A program made the position numbers and the translations under genes. 64,000 nt of DNA, taken from contig CM067543.1 of NCBI GenBank assembly GCA_034509755.1, positions 13,144,954-13,208,953 on the forward strand. The letters are read 5' to 3'. This DNA comes from Anisodus tanguticus. Lineage: Eukaryota > Streptophyta > Magnoliopsida > Solanales > Solanaceae. This document shows, in pieces, positions 1 through 9,965 of the stretch; position 1 is the stretch's first letter; every line of letters starts with the position of its first letter. The notes under the pieces are model-generated. The model saw only the letters and a program-made list of their open reading frames with translations, ran no database searches and was not told the origin of the DNA.

Positions 1-193
1 GACCAAATCATTTGGGGTTGTATTTGACTTTTAAGACTCATATTCCGCATTTTCTTAGTTACGATAGACAAGGCTTTAAGTATTTTGTAATTTCTGTATT
101 TTTTTATTTAATTATACTATGTACATGGGAGTGGTTCGCCTACCGGTGAAAAACTATATGTGCCACCACGATTCCCGAGAAAGGGTCGTGACA
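1..193. repeat. 3' end of an LTR-like repeat
   Basis: Non-coding AT-rich stretch ending in TCGTGACA at about 186-193, followed at once by the C-terminal end of the minus-strand pseudogene. The same stretch recurs at 43648-43838, where it closes a longer LTR-like block. The CA end is what an LTR edge would look like. The ORF reading through here (C-terminus ending SRESWWHI) is probably a chimera of the pseudogene and this repeat. Assignment to a Ty3/gypsy LTR is inference. Confidence 0.4.
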
Positions 194-309
194 TGAGCAG
201 CATCTCCAAACTCTTCAATATCATCCTCACCATGTATCTGTGCTAAGACATCACTAATTCTTCCATCGGGTGATCGATCTTCACTATCAACAGCAGAATC
301 AACAACCTC

Positions 310-590
310 ACCAGGAAGAGTCTTGCAACTAGCTTCATCAACTTGATCAGGAAAAGGACTACAAGCGCCTTCATCATTGTTGACAAGGGCAGATTCAGTC
401 AAAGGAAGAATCTTGCCACTAGCATCATCAACTAGATTAGGCAAAGGACTAGAAGGACCATCATCATTATGGACATGGGCAGGATCAGTCAAAGGAAGAG
501 TCTTGCAACTAGCATCATCAACTGAATCAGGAAATGGAGTAGAAGGGCCATCATGGGCATCATCAATATGGCCAGGATGACTCAACGGAG
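310..590 (-). repeat. Three 90-bp tandem repeats inside the pseudogene
   Basis: On the minus strand the coding sequence repeats a 30-residue unit about three times. Each unit carries a P-FPD/L--VD-ASCKTLPL core followed by -A-VHND. The units differ by point changes only. The same array is present in the second copy near 43960-44230. Extended, acidic and proline-rich; no known fold recognised. Confidence 0.7.
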
Positions 591-1867
591 AACCATCAGG
601 GGCATTCACTGGGTCAAAATTAACAGGAGTGAATAACACGAAAATTGACAATAGACCATAATAGTTTATACTAACTAACTTGAATGTCACAGAAATTGAC
701 ATTACCTTTAGTCTTATTCTTAGCATTAGCAAATTGAAATACCTTTCATATCCTCTTCGTACTGGACTTAACCGAAAAAGAAACACATTTACAATGCCTT
801 CTAGGTTTTGTCTCAAGAAATTTGCGAATGGCATCTATTTCATCCTCAATTGAAGTCAAACTATTTGCAATGACACTTGGCCGACGTCCACAATGGCCAC
901 ACATCTCTTTATCCCTTCCTATAAGATCTTGATCTTCAACTTGGTCTTCGTGCCCAGAACCTAATGCAAGTTTCATTTTCACGCAAAATAGACGTGTATC
1001 ACCAATCCCCCTCTTTAGGGCGTCAATATTCGGGTTTGGTACTTCTTCGTCATAATCTGCAAAAAATTTAATGTACTTCTTACTCTTCTTTGCATCATCG
1101 AGGTATAGAAAAGCTCTCATCACCTAAAGTAAATAAAGATCATACTGTGGTGGTTGCTTTTGTTGACAAGATACTCTTTACATCTTGAGAATTTCTGGCT
1201 TCGTCAAATATTCAAAGGTCAAGTTGAAAAATTCCTTGCCCATGGAAATTTCTCAAAGTATTTAATACTATGCACCATGGTGATCCAATTCTTATCAACT
1301 TTTTTCGCAACATCGCGAGCCAACAAGACGGTATGGACAAACACAACCATTATAACCTTATACTTCTCTAAATCGATCAATGTACCTTCTTCTTGAACCA
1401 ATTTAAGCAGCGCAGCAGTGGTCAACCCCGCATCTCTGGTATGCTTTCTTAGTTTATTCCAAAAACTCATACCTCTTGAGAAAATGGTCTTCCTCATTTT
1501 GTCATTGGGAAAAGCTCCGCAATTCAAACCTGTGATCAGTGCAAACTCCTTCAATCCAAAACAACAGAGCACTCCCTCCACTATGAACCACATCTCATGC
1601 TTCTTCTTATTCTCTGTAACTTGATGAAGAAGAAGAGAATGAACATTTTTTCCATTAAATCCATTTCATAGAGTTGACAATGACATGAAGTGGCCAAAAC
1701 AAGATTTTTCAAAATATTCGGTCAGTTCTCGAGCTGTAATAATTTTTATCGGTTCGAAAAAAGATGACGTCCTAGACCTTACTAAGATCTTTCCAGGAAA
1801 ATTACCACCAAGCTTAGCCCTCCATGTGCTCAATTCATACATTGCCAGGTCTATGGCCATCTCATTA

Positions 1868-2092
1868 ATATTTTTTTCTTTTTCTTTTTCTATGTCTTCT
1901 ACTTCTTCTTCTTTTTCTTCATCCTTTACTTCCTCTTCTTCTTCTTCATAATCATCATCATCATTTTTTCTTCTTCATCATCATCATCATTATTTTCTTC
2001 TTCTTCATCATCATCATTATCTTTCCCTTCATCTTGAACACTATTTTCCACTACTACTACTTCTTCTTCTTCTTCTTCTTCTTCTTCATGAA
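1868..2092. repeat. TTC/TCA trinucleotide-rich low-complexity tract
   Basis: Long runs of TTC and ATC triplets. Read on the minus strand they give the Glu/Asp runs of the acidic region of the adjacent pseudogene, including nine Glu in a row. Likely unstable in length. It falls in the part missing from the second copy of this locus. Confidence 0.85.
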
Positions 2093-2329
2093 CATCACCA
2101 TTATGTTCTTTTTCAACAGTTTCTTCTTTGTCAACACTAGAATCCTTATTTCGTTTAGTAATGAAATTACACAGCAAGTCTTCTCCTTCCTCCTCCACTC
2201 TCAATATTTTTCGATCTTTCCTGTTATTTCTAGCGGACTCCACCGTCGATTTACCTTTCCTAACAGATTGTTACTATTTGATTTTATCTTTCTCAATAGA
2301 ATTTTCCTCCCTGCATATTTATTCTAATT

Positions 2330-3500
2330 TTTCATCCTAGCCATGAATATAATCAAAATTGTGAACAAAAAAATAAAATATTACAAACCAACATCTGAAA
2401 AATATAAAAGAAGCATAAAATTAGGGTTCCATACCTATATATCTTGAAATATAAATCTTGAAATCGCAGCTTTCAGGGGAAGTTGAAGAAGGGGATATTG
2501 AAGAACTTCAAATAAGGGTTATGTTTTACTCAAGCTTTTTTTGTATTATCTGAAGCGGGTAGATCAAATGATGAGATTTGGGGGGAGTGAAGATGACGGT
2601 GAAGATGATCGATCAGTTGGAGCCTGAATTCTTAGATTTTGTTAGTTTAACACTTAATCCCAAGGTTTTTAAAATTATATAAAGGCCCGGCGTATTTCCT
2701 AATCAGCTCATTAGTAATTTATTGGGCGAAAATAAATGAGGGCCCTGCCACTTACCAAAAAATTTTGAGGTCTTGCCAACTTAATCATCCTTGTCTTAAA
2801 TTGAAGACATTAATAAAATACTAATTACATGTAACTTTATGTGAAAAGGATCGTAGGTAATAATATTCATACCGCAGATCTCTCCTCTAAATCAATTTAT
2901 TGGTGAAGTTTTTCTTTTATTCCTTTTCCATTATAAAATATTATCTTTCCTGCAAACTCATGATGCCTTTTTTATCTGCATCTCTCTTATATCAAGAATG
3001 CATAATCACCAATCTTTATCTCTTAACTCACTTAGATATCATTTATCATCACCTACCTAAACTGAAGACTTCTATTTATAGAATGCCTTTAGGATATACA
3101 ATTCCACCCAATTTGGAACTCATAAAACCTATAAAAATTTCAATACAGCAAATAAAATTGCTAAGTACCCAATTATTATAAATAAGAATAACCCACTTCG
3201 AATTTAATTGAATCAATGAAATAAAATGTGATCTAGATTTAAATTAATGGAATAAAAACATATGATAACAATAAGAAAACTACATTCTTCTTGAAAACAC
3301 TAGCTAGACAAAGCGGTTCCATACTGACACGAGATGATGGAAAACCTTATCATATGAAACTTTGTCCATTAATAATAATGACATTTGAAACTTTGTATTT
3401 TAACAATAAGTCATATAGGCAGCTATTCTTGAACTTAAATTTATCCAGCTGAAGTCATATAGTAGCAGTTTTTGAATGCAAATTTGTCATCGTTAGTACA
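2330..3500. other. Non-coding; upstream region of hevein-like gene A
   Basis: No convincing gene. From about 2820 the sequence is related to the upstream regions of the other hevein-like copies (15180-15620 and 23880-24420). Shared pieces include a GGTAATNATNTTCAT stretch, a Phe-rich-looking TTTTTCTTTTATTCC tract and ATCTTTATCTCTTAACT. The 2900-3181 ORF lies in this non-coding homology and is not conserved as a protein. Confidence 0.6.
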
Positions 3501-3516
3501 TCACTCACTATATATA
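3442..3516 (+). promoter_or_regulatory. Proximal promoter and TATA box of hevein-like A
   Basis: TATATATA lies at 3509-3516, 88 bases before the ATG. Just upstream is a block (GAAGTCATATAG, then TGAATGCAAATTTGTCATCG) that recurs ahead of copies B, A' and B'. The block also contains an imperfect internal duplication of GTCATATA..AGC..TATT. Downstream of the TATA box, CACTATGCATGCTTCTATTT is common to all copies and probably covers the transcription start. Confidence 0.65.
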
Positions 3517-3603
3517 CCACTATGCATGCTTCTATTTCAATTCAAACCATAAGCAGTTACTCATCCAAAGAGAAGGAAAGAAAGCATAAAAAAAGGAATA
3601 ACA

Positions 3604-3852
3604 ATGAAGTTTCATGTGGTTATTGTGATGATTTTGGCCTTGTTGCTAACCACAACAAGTGCACAACAATGTGGAAGACAAGCTAGAGGGCGTTCCTGTG
3701 CCAATGGGCTGTGCTGCAGCCAGTACGGATTTTGTGGCACGACTCGAGATTATTGTGGAGTTGGTTGCCAAAGCAATTGTCGCCGTTATGCCACTGGCGA
3801 AGGTGAAAATGTTAAGGATGATGAACACAAGAATAATGGTGGTCCAAACTAA
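3604..3852 (+). CDS. Hevein-like antimicrobial peptide precursor, copy A
   Basis: 82-residue intronless precursor. Residues 1-20 form a signal peptide: a basic start (MKFH), a hydrophobic core and a TSA cleavage motif before QQC. The mature part has eight cysteines at 23, 32, 37, 38, 44, 51, 55 and 59, giving C-x8-C-x4-CC-x5-C-x6-C-x3-C-x3-C. This is the chitin-binding type 1 (hevein) pattern. Sugar-contact positions of hevein are kept as Ser39, Tyr41, Phe43 and Tyr50; Trp is replaced by other aromatics. The core is strongly cationic (six Arg, one Asp). A hydrophilic 20-residue tail ends in GGPN. Family knowledge: such peptides bind fungal chitin outside the cell and inhibit growth. It differs from a class I chitinase because no catalytic domain follows. 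The start is fixed by the signal peptide and by conservation in every copy. The coding sequence looks identical to copy A' at 45033. Confidence 0.9.
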   Translation: MKFHVVIVMILALLLTTTSAQQCGRQARGRSCANGLCCSQYGFCGTTRDYCGVGCQSNCRRYATGEGENVKDDEHKNNGGPN

Positions 3853-3961
3853 TGGTATTAGAGCATTGTACTCCTAGACGTTGTCTGTTATGGTTTAAAG
3901 CTCTGAAAAGAATAAGGTATAACACGTGGTGTTGTATTTTTAAAATATGTTGTAAAATTAG

Positions 3962-3967
3962 AATAAA
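3962..3967 (+). promoter_or_regulatory. AATAAA poly(A) signal of hevein-like A
   Basis: Canonical AATAAA 110 bases after the stop codon. The same signal occurs at the corresponding place in the other copies: 16465-16470, 45391-45396 and 48964-48969. Confidence 0.5.
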
Positions 3968-4007
3968 GTGAGAACACGTTATGTGAGTTTCACGACAATA
4001 AGATTAG

Positions 4008-4082
4008 TGATATTTATTAATGTTGGTTACATGTTATGTATTTTTCTGGGGTTTTCTAAGTGATATTTATTAATGTTGGTTA
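4008..4082. repeat. 22-bp local direct duplication in the 3' flank of copy A
   Basis: TGATATTTATTAATGTTGGT (plus TA) occurs at 4008-4029 and again at 4061-4082. Copy A' has only the downstream one. At the upstream position A' has unrelated sequence (about 45437-45478) that matches the B copies. The first copy in unit 1 therefore looks like a templated replacement. Confidence 0.75.
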
Positions 4083-4238
4083 AATAACACTGAAACTGTC
4101 TGACAAGTCTTAGAGATGTTCTTATATTTGATATCGACGAGGAATTTCGGTACCTTAATATCGATATAGTTATACTCACCATTCAACAAACTTCATGCAT
4201 TTCATTTTTTCTCTCTTTTTCCTGATGATGTCATATAG

Positions 4239-4601
4239 TGAAAGAAATAATCCCCTTGATTATTTTCATTAATTGAAAGGTATATATACAAGTTACATAT
4301 TTCCATAATAGGAGAATCCTATTCCTATTCTATTCCTAAAACCTTATTCTACCATAATTCTAACTATACAGTTATGGTAAGTGTACAAGACTAATTAAGG
4401 TAACCTTTACATTACAATATACCAACAATATACATTCCTAATATACTACACTGCTTCTGCCCGTGATGGGCTGAAGCCACTGCCCGAGATGGGCTGAAGC
4501 CATTGCCGAGATGGGCTGAAGCCCACTGTCGAGATCATGTGTCCGTGATATACACTTCTATATATTGGGTGTATATCACGGGTATATTACTTTGTTTAAC
4601 A
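4239..4601 (-). mobile_element. Solo LTR of copia family 1, with 5-bp target duplication
   Basis: 363 bp running TGAAAG...TTTAACA, the reverse complement of an LTR beginning TGTTAAA and ending CTTTCA. It is flanked by TATAG on both sides (4234-4238 and 4602-4606). The collinear position in unit 2 (about 45645-45655) is an empty site. The LTR matches those of the elements at 8880, 25770 and 54266. It contains three or four copies of GATGGGCTGAAGCC near 4465-4525. Confidence 0.88.
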
Positions 4602-4868
4602 TATAGTTTAAACACAAATAGGAATACTTACAAAATGTTTGGTTAAAAGTAAAAAGCTATCGTGCTTGTTCTGTTTTGTAGATTATTTGTAACATTTTTA
4701 TTGGGGTAAACAAAGTTACTTTTAGCATATCAAGAGAAGAAAATTTCTTTTTTTCTGTTTTACTCATAGTATTAATTACTCATTTCAAATCCTTTTTCAA
4801 GTTCATTATAACTATGCACCAATTAATATGAGTATCATGATAAATTATGCACTTCATTTATTATTTAG

Positions 4869-5574
4869 TGTTGGAAATTTACCTTTGGTGGGGAGGTTGC
4901 GTCCACCCATATTTAATGACTTAAACACTAGGGTTCCGCATGTTGGAGGCTTTGTCTCTTCACACGTGCATAATCTACTAAGTGAGTATATGACCGTAGG
5001 GCCAAGGATCGTCAAATTTCGTTAAGAAATGAAAGAGACAAATCTACCACATCGGTGATATTATCTTTTGGACCTCAAACTGTTTAGTATTTACGCGCGC
5101 CGCCGCGTCCGTCCCGTTTGGTTATCTTTTGGACCTCAAACTGTTTAGTATTTACGGTGGAGTTTCGGGAATGGTGGTCAGCAGCCAGAATACCATGAAT
5201 ACACCTCTTAAAGGACCTCTTAATCACCTCTCCTCCTCCTAAACACTATATATTGCCTGAAACAGATTTGAGGTAAAAAAGAGAGCACAAACAATGGAGA
5301 ATGATTAGTTGTTGTTTTATCTTGGGAGACTAATTGCCCGCTAACGTAAAAACATATATACGGGGCAATCTTGTCTTAAAGACAGAGAGTCATCTCTCGA
5401 CTCAACCACAGTTGTAACAATCCAGATTTAGTGTTTCTTCATTTTAGGTTATCAGCATTCAAGACTCAACAAGCTTGCGGCAATTATAATATTGGTTGTT
5501 TGTTTATCCTTTCGAACACTTGTAATACTTATTTACTTCCCGTACTGCTTTGATTCCAACAATTATATCCAACA
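4869..5574. mobile_element. Solo LTR, 706 bp, with 5-bp target duplication
   Basis: Begins TGTTGGAAAT and ends ATCCAACA, so the ends are short inverted repeats TGTTGG/CCAACA. TTTAG flanks it on both sides (4864-4868 and 5575-5579). Removing it restores sequence collinear with unit 2 near 46050-46075. No coding sequence; the 4828-5025 ORF crosses the left edge and is spurious. The LTR family is not represented elsewhere in this window. Confidence 0.82.
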
Positions 5575-6400
5575 TTTAGTGTGTAAAGTCAAAAGTGGAC
5601 AAGTAAAATAGAACTTAGGGAGTAAATACAACAAAAGAATTAGAGGATAATAACTTCGTTTTATTCGAGTGAAACAGAAGAGCAACATGGTTTGTCGTTG
5701 TTGGCTTCATGGGTAAAATTTCTTATCAAAGTACATACAATATGGGCTTAAAAACATGGCTGTATTAAGTAACAAGTTTGGGCAAGGTGAGCTAGGGCGT
5801 AAAAATCTCAGAGTAAACACAACTTGTCCTAGGCAAGTTTTCTTTTATGTCCGACATTTTGAGAATTGAGTTGATTAAGACATGAGTTTAAACCAGTAAA
5901 ACATTTTAATTTTCATTTAGGGTGTATTTAAGAAATTAAAGTGAAATTATTAGATTGTGTAATTACTAGAGTGGTAATTGCATGATAATTATAAAGGCAT
6001 GTTTGGTTAATATAATGTCATTAAACTTGTGATGAAATAATCAAACATAGATTTACATGAAAAGTATAAAATATTCAATTTCCTGACTCACACTACTCTC
6101 TTTTTCAATATCTTCATGATGTAAGGTTTCCTAAATAATCACCATTAAGAAAAGGGTTAGTTTATATAAGTGTTCCTCCCAAATGCACACACAAGTATAC
6201 GCGGTCGACAAGTAATATAGAATTTGGAAGTCCAGATATCGTACCCACACAGACTTAGACTTCTACTACTCAACTAATTCAAACTATTTCGTAACTATTC
6301 AAGGAAGTAAAAATCAAGATTATTTTGTTGGAACTAACTATGATTGAAAGAAATATATAAAACTGAATATTTTGTGACTGAGACAATTACAACTAAGACT
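5575..6400. other. Non-coding sequence collinear with 46068-46650
   Basis: No gene seen. Up to about 6178 it matches unit 2 closely, apart from small indels. 6178-6497 is missing from unit 2 but present in the inverted copy at 9959-11283. That indicates a deletion in unit 2 rather than an insertion here. The stretch near 5589-5623 is the right end of a Stowaway-like MITE seen more fully at 45877-46110. Confidence 0.6.
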
Positions 6401-7328
6401 GTAGGGTTTTATCAGATGTGAATGGAATCCAGGGTCATGGCTTTCGACAATCCAGTTAAGTCTTCCGATAGTTCTACTTATTCGATTTCCTGGGTTACTA
6501 GTATAGCGGGATCACCGCTATCATAGATGCCATAATCTAGGATCTTCTTGAGATACTTTAGTAATCTTCTTATAGCATGTCAATGATGCTAACTCGGGTT
6601 GCAAATATATCTACTGAACTTACGCACTACATACGCAATGTCGGGTCCCGTACTAGTCATAGCATCAAACACTCAATCAACTTAGCATATCTTTCTAATT
6701 TTTTAATACATCGGTCATACGGTGTAGAAACAGGATTACAATCAAAATGATTGAATTTCTTTCACACTTTCTCAATATAATGGGATTGTGTTAAGGAAAA
6801 TCACCCACCATTTCTAATAATTCTTATATCAAGAATGACATCCGCTTCTCCCATGTCTTTCATGGAAAATTGAGTGGATATGAATCTTTTGGTGATCTCG
6901 ACTTGTTCTATGTCGGTCCCGAAGATCAACATATCATCTACATGCAAGCAAATGAAAATTCCTTTTTCTTTTTTAAATTTTGAGTAAACGCACTTATCTG
7001 ATTCATTGATTTTAAAGTTGTCAAATAAAATTACTTCATCAAATTTTTGATGCCATTGCTTAGGGGCTTTATTTTAGCCAATACAATGATTTTAAAAGTT
7101 TGCAAACTCTCTTCTCTTTTCCTTTTAACAACAAATCTCTCAGATCGTCTCATATAGACTTCCTCTTCCAGTTCACCATTTATAAACACAATTTTGACAT
7201 TCATTTGGTGAATTACTAGATTTTAAATGGAGGCTAGTGCAATAAGCAATCTTATCCTGGCTATTCTAGCCACAGGAGCATAAGTATCAAAGTAGTCAAA
7301 ATCATACTTTTGGGTAAAACCCCTAACT
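6018..7328 (+). repeat. Left arm of a 1.3-kb inverted repeat
   Basis: From TTAAACTTGTGATG (about 6018) to ACCCCTAACTAC (7328) this stretch reappears reverse-complemented at 9959-11283. The arms are highly similar but not identical. This arm lacks about 33 bases near 6687 that the other arm and unit 2 both have. Confidence 0.85.
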
Positions 7329-8690
7329 ACAAAGCAGACCTTGTATTTATCCACGGTACCGTCTACTTTAACTTCTTCTTGAACAATCATTTACCATATA
7401 TGAATTTCAAATCGGGTGGAGGATCTATTAGGATCCAAGTATTATTTTTCATAATGAAATCTATCTCATCTTGGATAGCCTCTTTCCATAACGGTGCATT
7501 CAGATATTGTAATTGCATGGCCTCACTAAAAGTAGTGGGATCATTTTCAATATTATACCAATAAGGAATTTCATTTTCAATTTTATCAGTTGAACCTTCT
7601 ACTAAATAGATGTAAATTTCATTTCCATATGTATTTTCTTTTCTAATTCTCTTACTCCTTCTTACTTCAATAGTGTCATCTTGATTTTCATTATCTTGAC
7701 AGATTGATGGTTGTGAAGTAGAAGACTTTGGATCACTTGAAACAATATCTTTTGGCCTAGGAATTGATACAAAGAGAGTTTCATCGAAAATTGCATCTCT
7801 TGATTCAAGAACGGTATTAACCGATTATGAATCATTTGGTTCAATGACCAAAAATCTATAGGCTTTGCTATTTTCAGCATACCCTATATAGATGCATAAA
7901 ATTCCTCTTTCACCCAATTTTTCTTTTTAGGTTTCGGGACTTTAACTATAGTCCTACATCTTCAAACTTTGAGATGACTCAAATTTTGTTGTCTTTTGTT
8001 CCAAAGATCATATGGAGTTGTTGAATTCCTTTTATTATGAATCCTATTAAGAATATAACAAGCCGTTAACATGGCTCACCACAATAATACCGTCACTTAG
8101 GCATGAGTTAGACAATAAAAAATTAATCATTTCCGTTAAGATTCAGTTTTTTCGTTCGGCTACACCATTATTGTGGTGTATATGGTGCCGTCACTTGATG
8201 CACAATACCAGTTCTTTGAAAATAATATAGGATTATAATATTCCCCTCTCTATCGGTTCTTACACACTTAACGTAAGATTGACTTGCAATTCAACCTCAA
8301 TTTTGTAAATTTTAAAATTTTCTAGTGCTTCATCATTAAAATTTACAAGATAAATTTTGTAAAATTTAGAGTAGTCATCAATGAATGTAATAACATATTT
8401 ATTTCCTCCAATTGTAGGAGTACTATGAAAATCACTTAAGTCACTGTGAATTGATTCAAGCAACTTAGTACTTCTCTCAATACTTGAAAAAGATTTTCTT
8501 GTGATCTTTGTTAACATGCAAGTTTTATATTTTCTATCTACATTCATTATCGTTATCAAGCCACATTTAGACATATCCCTCATTCTATGAAAATTAACAT
8601 GTCCTAAACGTGAATGCCATAATGAAAAATTAAAGTCAAACATATAAACAAAATCTTCATCCTTTAATGAACGCAAAATGATCTAATTAC
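6400..8690 (-). pseudogene. Ty1/copia polyprotein relic (integrase to reverse transcriptase)
   Basis: Minus-strand retrotransposon relic with no LTRs found. The best ORF (8676-8260) has the GAG-pre-integrase signature LWHSRLGH and integrase-core text IHSDL...FIDDYSKF. Near 7880-7662 and 7300 are fragments of the linker and reverse transcriptase start. Near 6990-6800 the translation gives HVDDMLIFGTDIEQVEITKR, the catalytic YVDD region with His for Tyr, followed by FSMKDMGEAD. Several stops and frameshifts make it non-functional. The wording is closer to the Tork/Tnt1-like group than to the other copia elements here, but lineage is uncertain. 6497-7895 has a direct copy at 46660-48075. 6018-7328 has an inverted copy at 9959-11283. 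Confidence 0.7.
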
Positions 8691-9299
8691 AAAATTATCA
8701 TTTCTCTGAATTTCAAAATATTGTAGCAACTTTCAAGTAAGGAATTCGTATATATGTCATCCCACAACTTGAAAGTAAAATTCACATGATATTTATGCAA
8801 CAAAGTTATAACATGATAATTTCTTTGGCGCCGAATAAATTTTTTATTATAAGCATATCAAATAGGTAATGATGTTCACTGTTAAATATACACAATATAC
8901 ACACAATATTTGGTCTCGGATTTGCTCCTATTTAGACTCTCGGAATTGGCTGTTTAGTCAATGTAATTTATGGTAAATATTTAGTATTCTAGTTTAAGTA
9001 ATGTTGTAATATAATTAGAAGTGTATTACCATAATTAGTGTATTACCATAAATGTATAGAATAAGGTTTTAGGAATAGGATTCTCCTATTATGGAAATAT
9101 GTAACTTGTATATATAGCCTTTCAATTAATGAAAATAATCAAGGGATTATTTCTTTCATGGTATCAAGAGTCTAGGTTTATTTTCTCTCCCAAATTCCGT
9201 CGAAATCCCTAGCCAAAATCCGAGACCTTGCTCTCGGGTTTCGTGCCGACTAGAACCTCCTTCTTCCAAAAATTTCTCCCTAATCCCCCAATCACATAT

Positions 9300-9965
9300 T
9301 GTTCTATCAATGTGTCTACATCCCGGAACATGCTTCATCCAGCCCTTACAGTTTCTAACATCAAGAATAACATCCCTTAAGTTCTTGAAATAGAAAAAGT
9401 CCAATATGCGACATGGGCAGAATTGTTCAAAATTCACGCACGATCGCATCAAGTCATCCATCACATAATCCCCGCGGCTTCTGAGGATACGGAGGTGCCA
9501 AAACGCGAGGATGATCCTATGTTGTGGACGACTATTGATGCTACCGTCCTTCAATGGATATATTCCACTATATCTACCGACCTTTTGCAAACAATTATTG
9601 AGCCTGACTCTACGGCACATGCGACTTGGGATAGACTGCGTGATATATTCCAAGATAATCAAAATTCTAGAGCCGTTACCCTTGAACAAGATTTCTCCTA
9701 TGTCAATATGGAAAATTTCCCTAATGTTTCGGCTTAGTGCAAAAGATTAAAGGAATTGGCGGACCAACTTCGCAACGTTGGAGCGTCGATTTCGAACGAT
9801 CGTTTGGTCCTCCAAATGGTTTCCGGCCTCTCCGAGGCCTATAGTGGTGTGTCAACGCTTCTTCCGCAAAGCAATCCGCTTCCGCAATTTTATCAGGCGC
9901 GTTCTATGCTTTCACTAGAAGAAGCAAGCATGGCGAAACGAGCGGCTACCGGTACTAGTAGTTAG
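9300..9965 (+). pseudogene. Copia gag (UBN2-type) fragment of element 1
   Basis: Starts with TVSNIKN-like sequence near 9345, frameshifts near 9380, then runs in one frame from 9423 to 9965. It is interrupted by an in-frame TAG at 9735-9737. WIYSTISTDLLQTII, DIFQDNQNSRAV and ELADQLRNVG are typical of copia gag (UBN2 family). The frame is cut off at TGTSS by the inverted insert. The glycine/glutamine-rich gag tail resumes near 11284. Confidence 0.75.

Larger units (their letters stand above)
194..2243 (-). pseudogene. DUF1985-type plant transposon-associated protein, degenerate
   Basis: Read on the minus strand, an acidic, lysine-rich N-terminal part (2243-1926) is followed by a block containing FEKSCFGHFMSL (1860-1666). 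After an in-frame TGA at 1668-1666 the same frame continues into HSLLLHQV and then MWFIVEGVLCCFGLKEFALITGLNCG-like sequence (1593-1219). The order CFGH, LLLH, WF-EFALITGLNCG, FPW is the signature I associate with DUF1985. This domain is found in plant genes captured with Ulp1-type Mutator-like elements. A frameshift follows the FPWARN motif near 1225. Downstream comes a basic cysteine-containing segment (1123-746, CGHCGRRP and RRHCKC) and a Pro/Asp-rich C-terminal repeat region (about 600-194). I see no Ulp1 protease catalytic core. The stop, frameshift and truncation by the LTR-like repeat make it a pseudogene. A spliced gene with introns at some breaks is a weaker alternative. A partial copy lies at 43839-44866. 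Confidence 0.6.

Noticed and set aside
1154..1951. Plus-strand ORFs at 1154, 1418 and 1685
   Set aside because: Complement of the DUF1985-type coding frames. Phe/Ser-rich shadows of Lys/Glu-rich minus-strand sequence.
3604..3852. A truncated class I chitinase instead of a stand-alone peptide
   Set aside because: All four intact copies stop at the same GGPN tail with conserved 3' flanks and poly(A) signals. No glycosyl hydrolase 19 sequence follows any of them.
3646..3877. Antisense (3828-3646) and frame +1 (3659-3877) ORFs over hevein-like A, repeated at 45075 and 45088
   Set aside because: They are conserved only because the overlapping gene is conserved. They have no start context, domain or signal of their own, and they are disrupted differently in copy C.
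4465..4530. CRISPR-like short direct repeats GATGGGCTGAAGCC
   Set aside because: Only three or four imperfect units with very short spacers, inside a plant retrotransposon LTR. Not a CRISPR array.
7310..7564. 84-codon plus-strand ORF also found at 47493-47747
   Set aside because: It is antisense to the copia RT relic in both units. Conservation reflects duplication, not coding selection.
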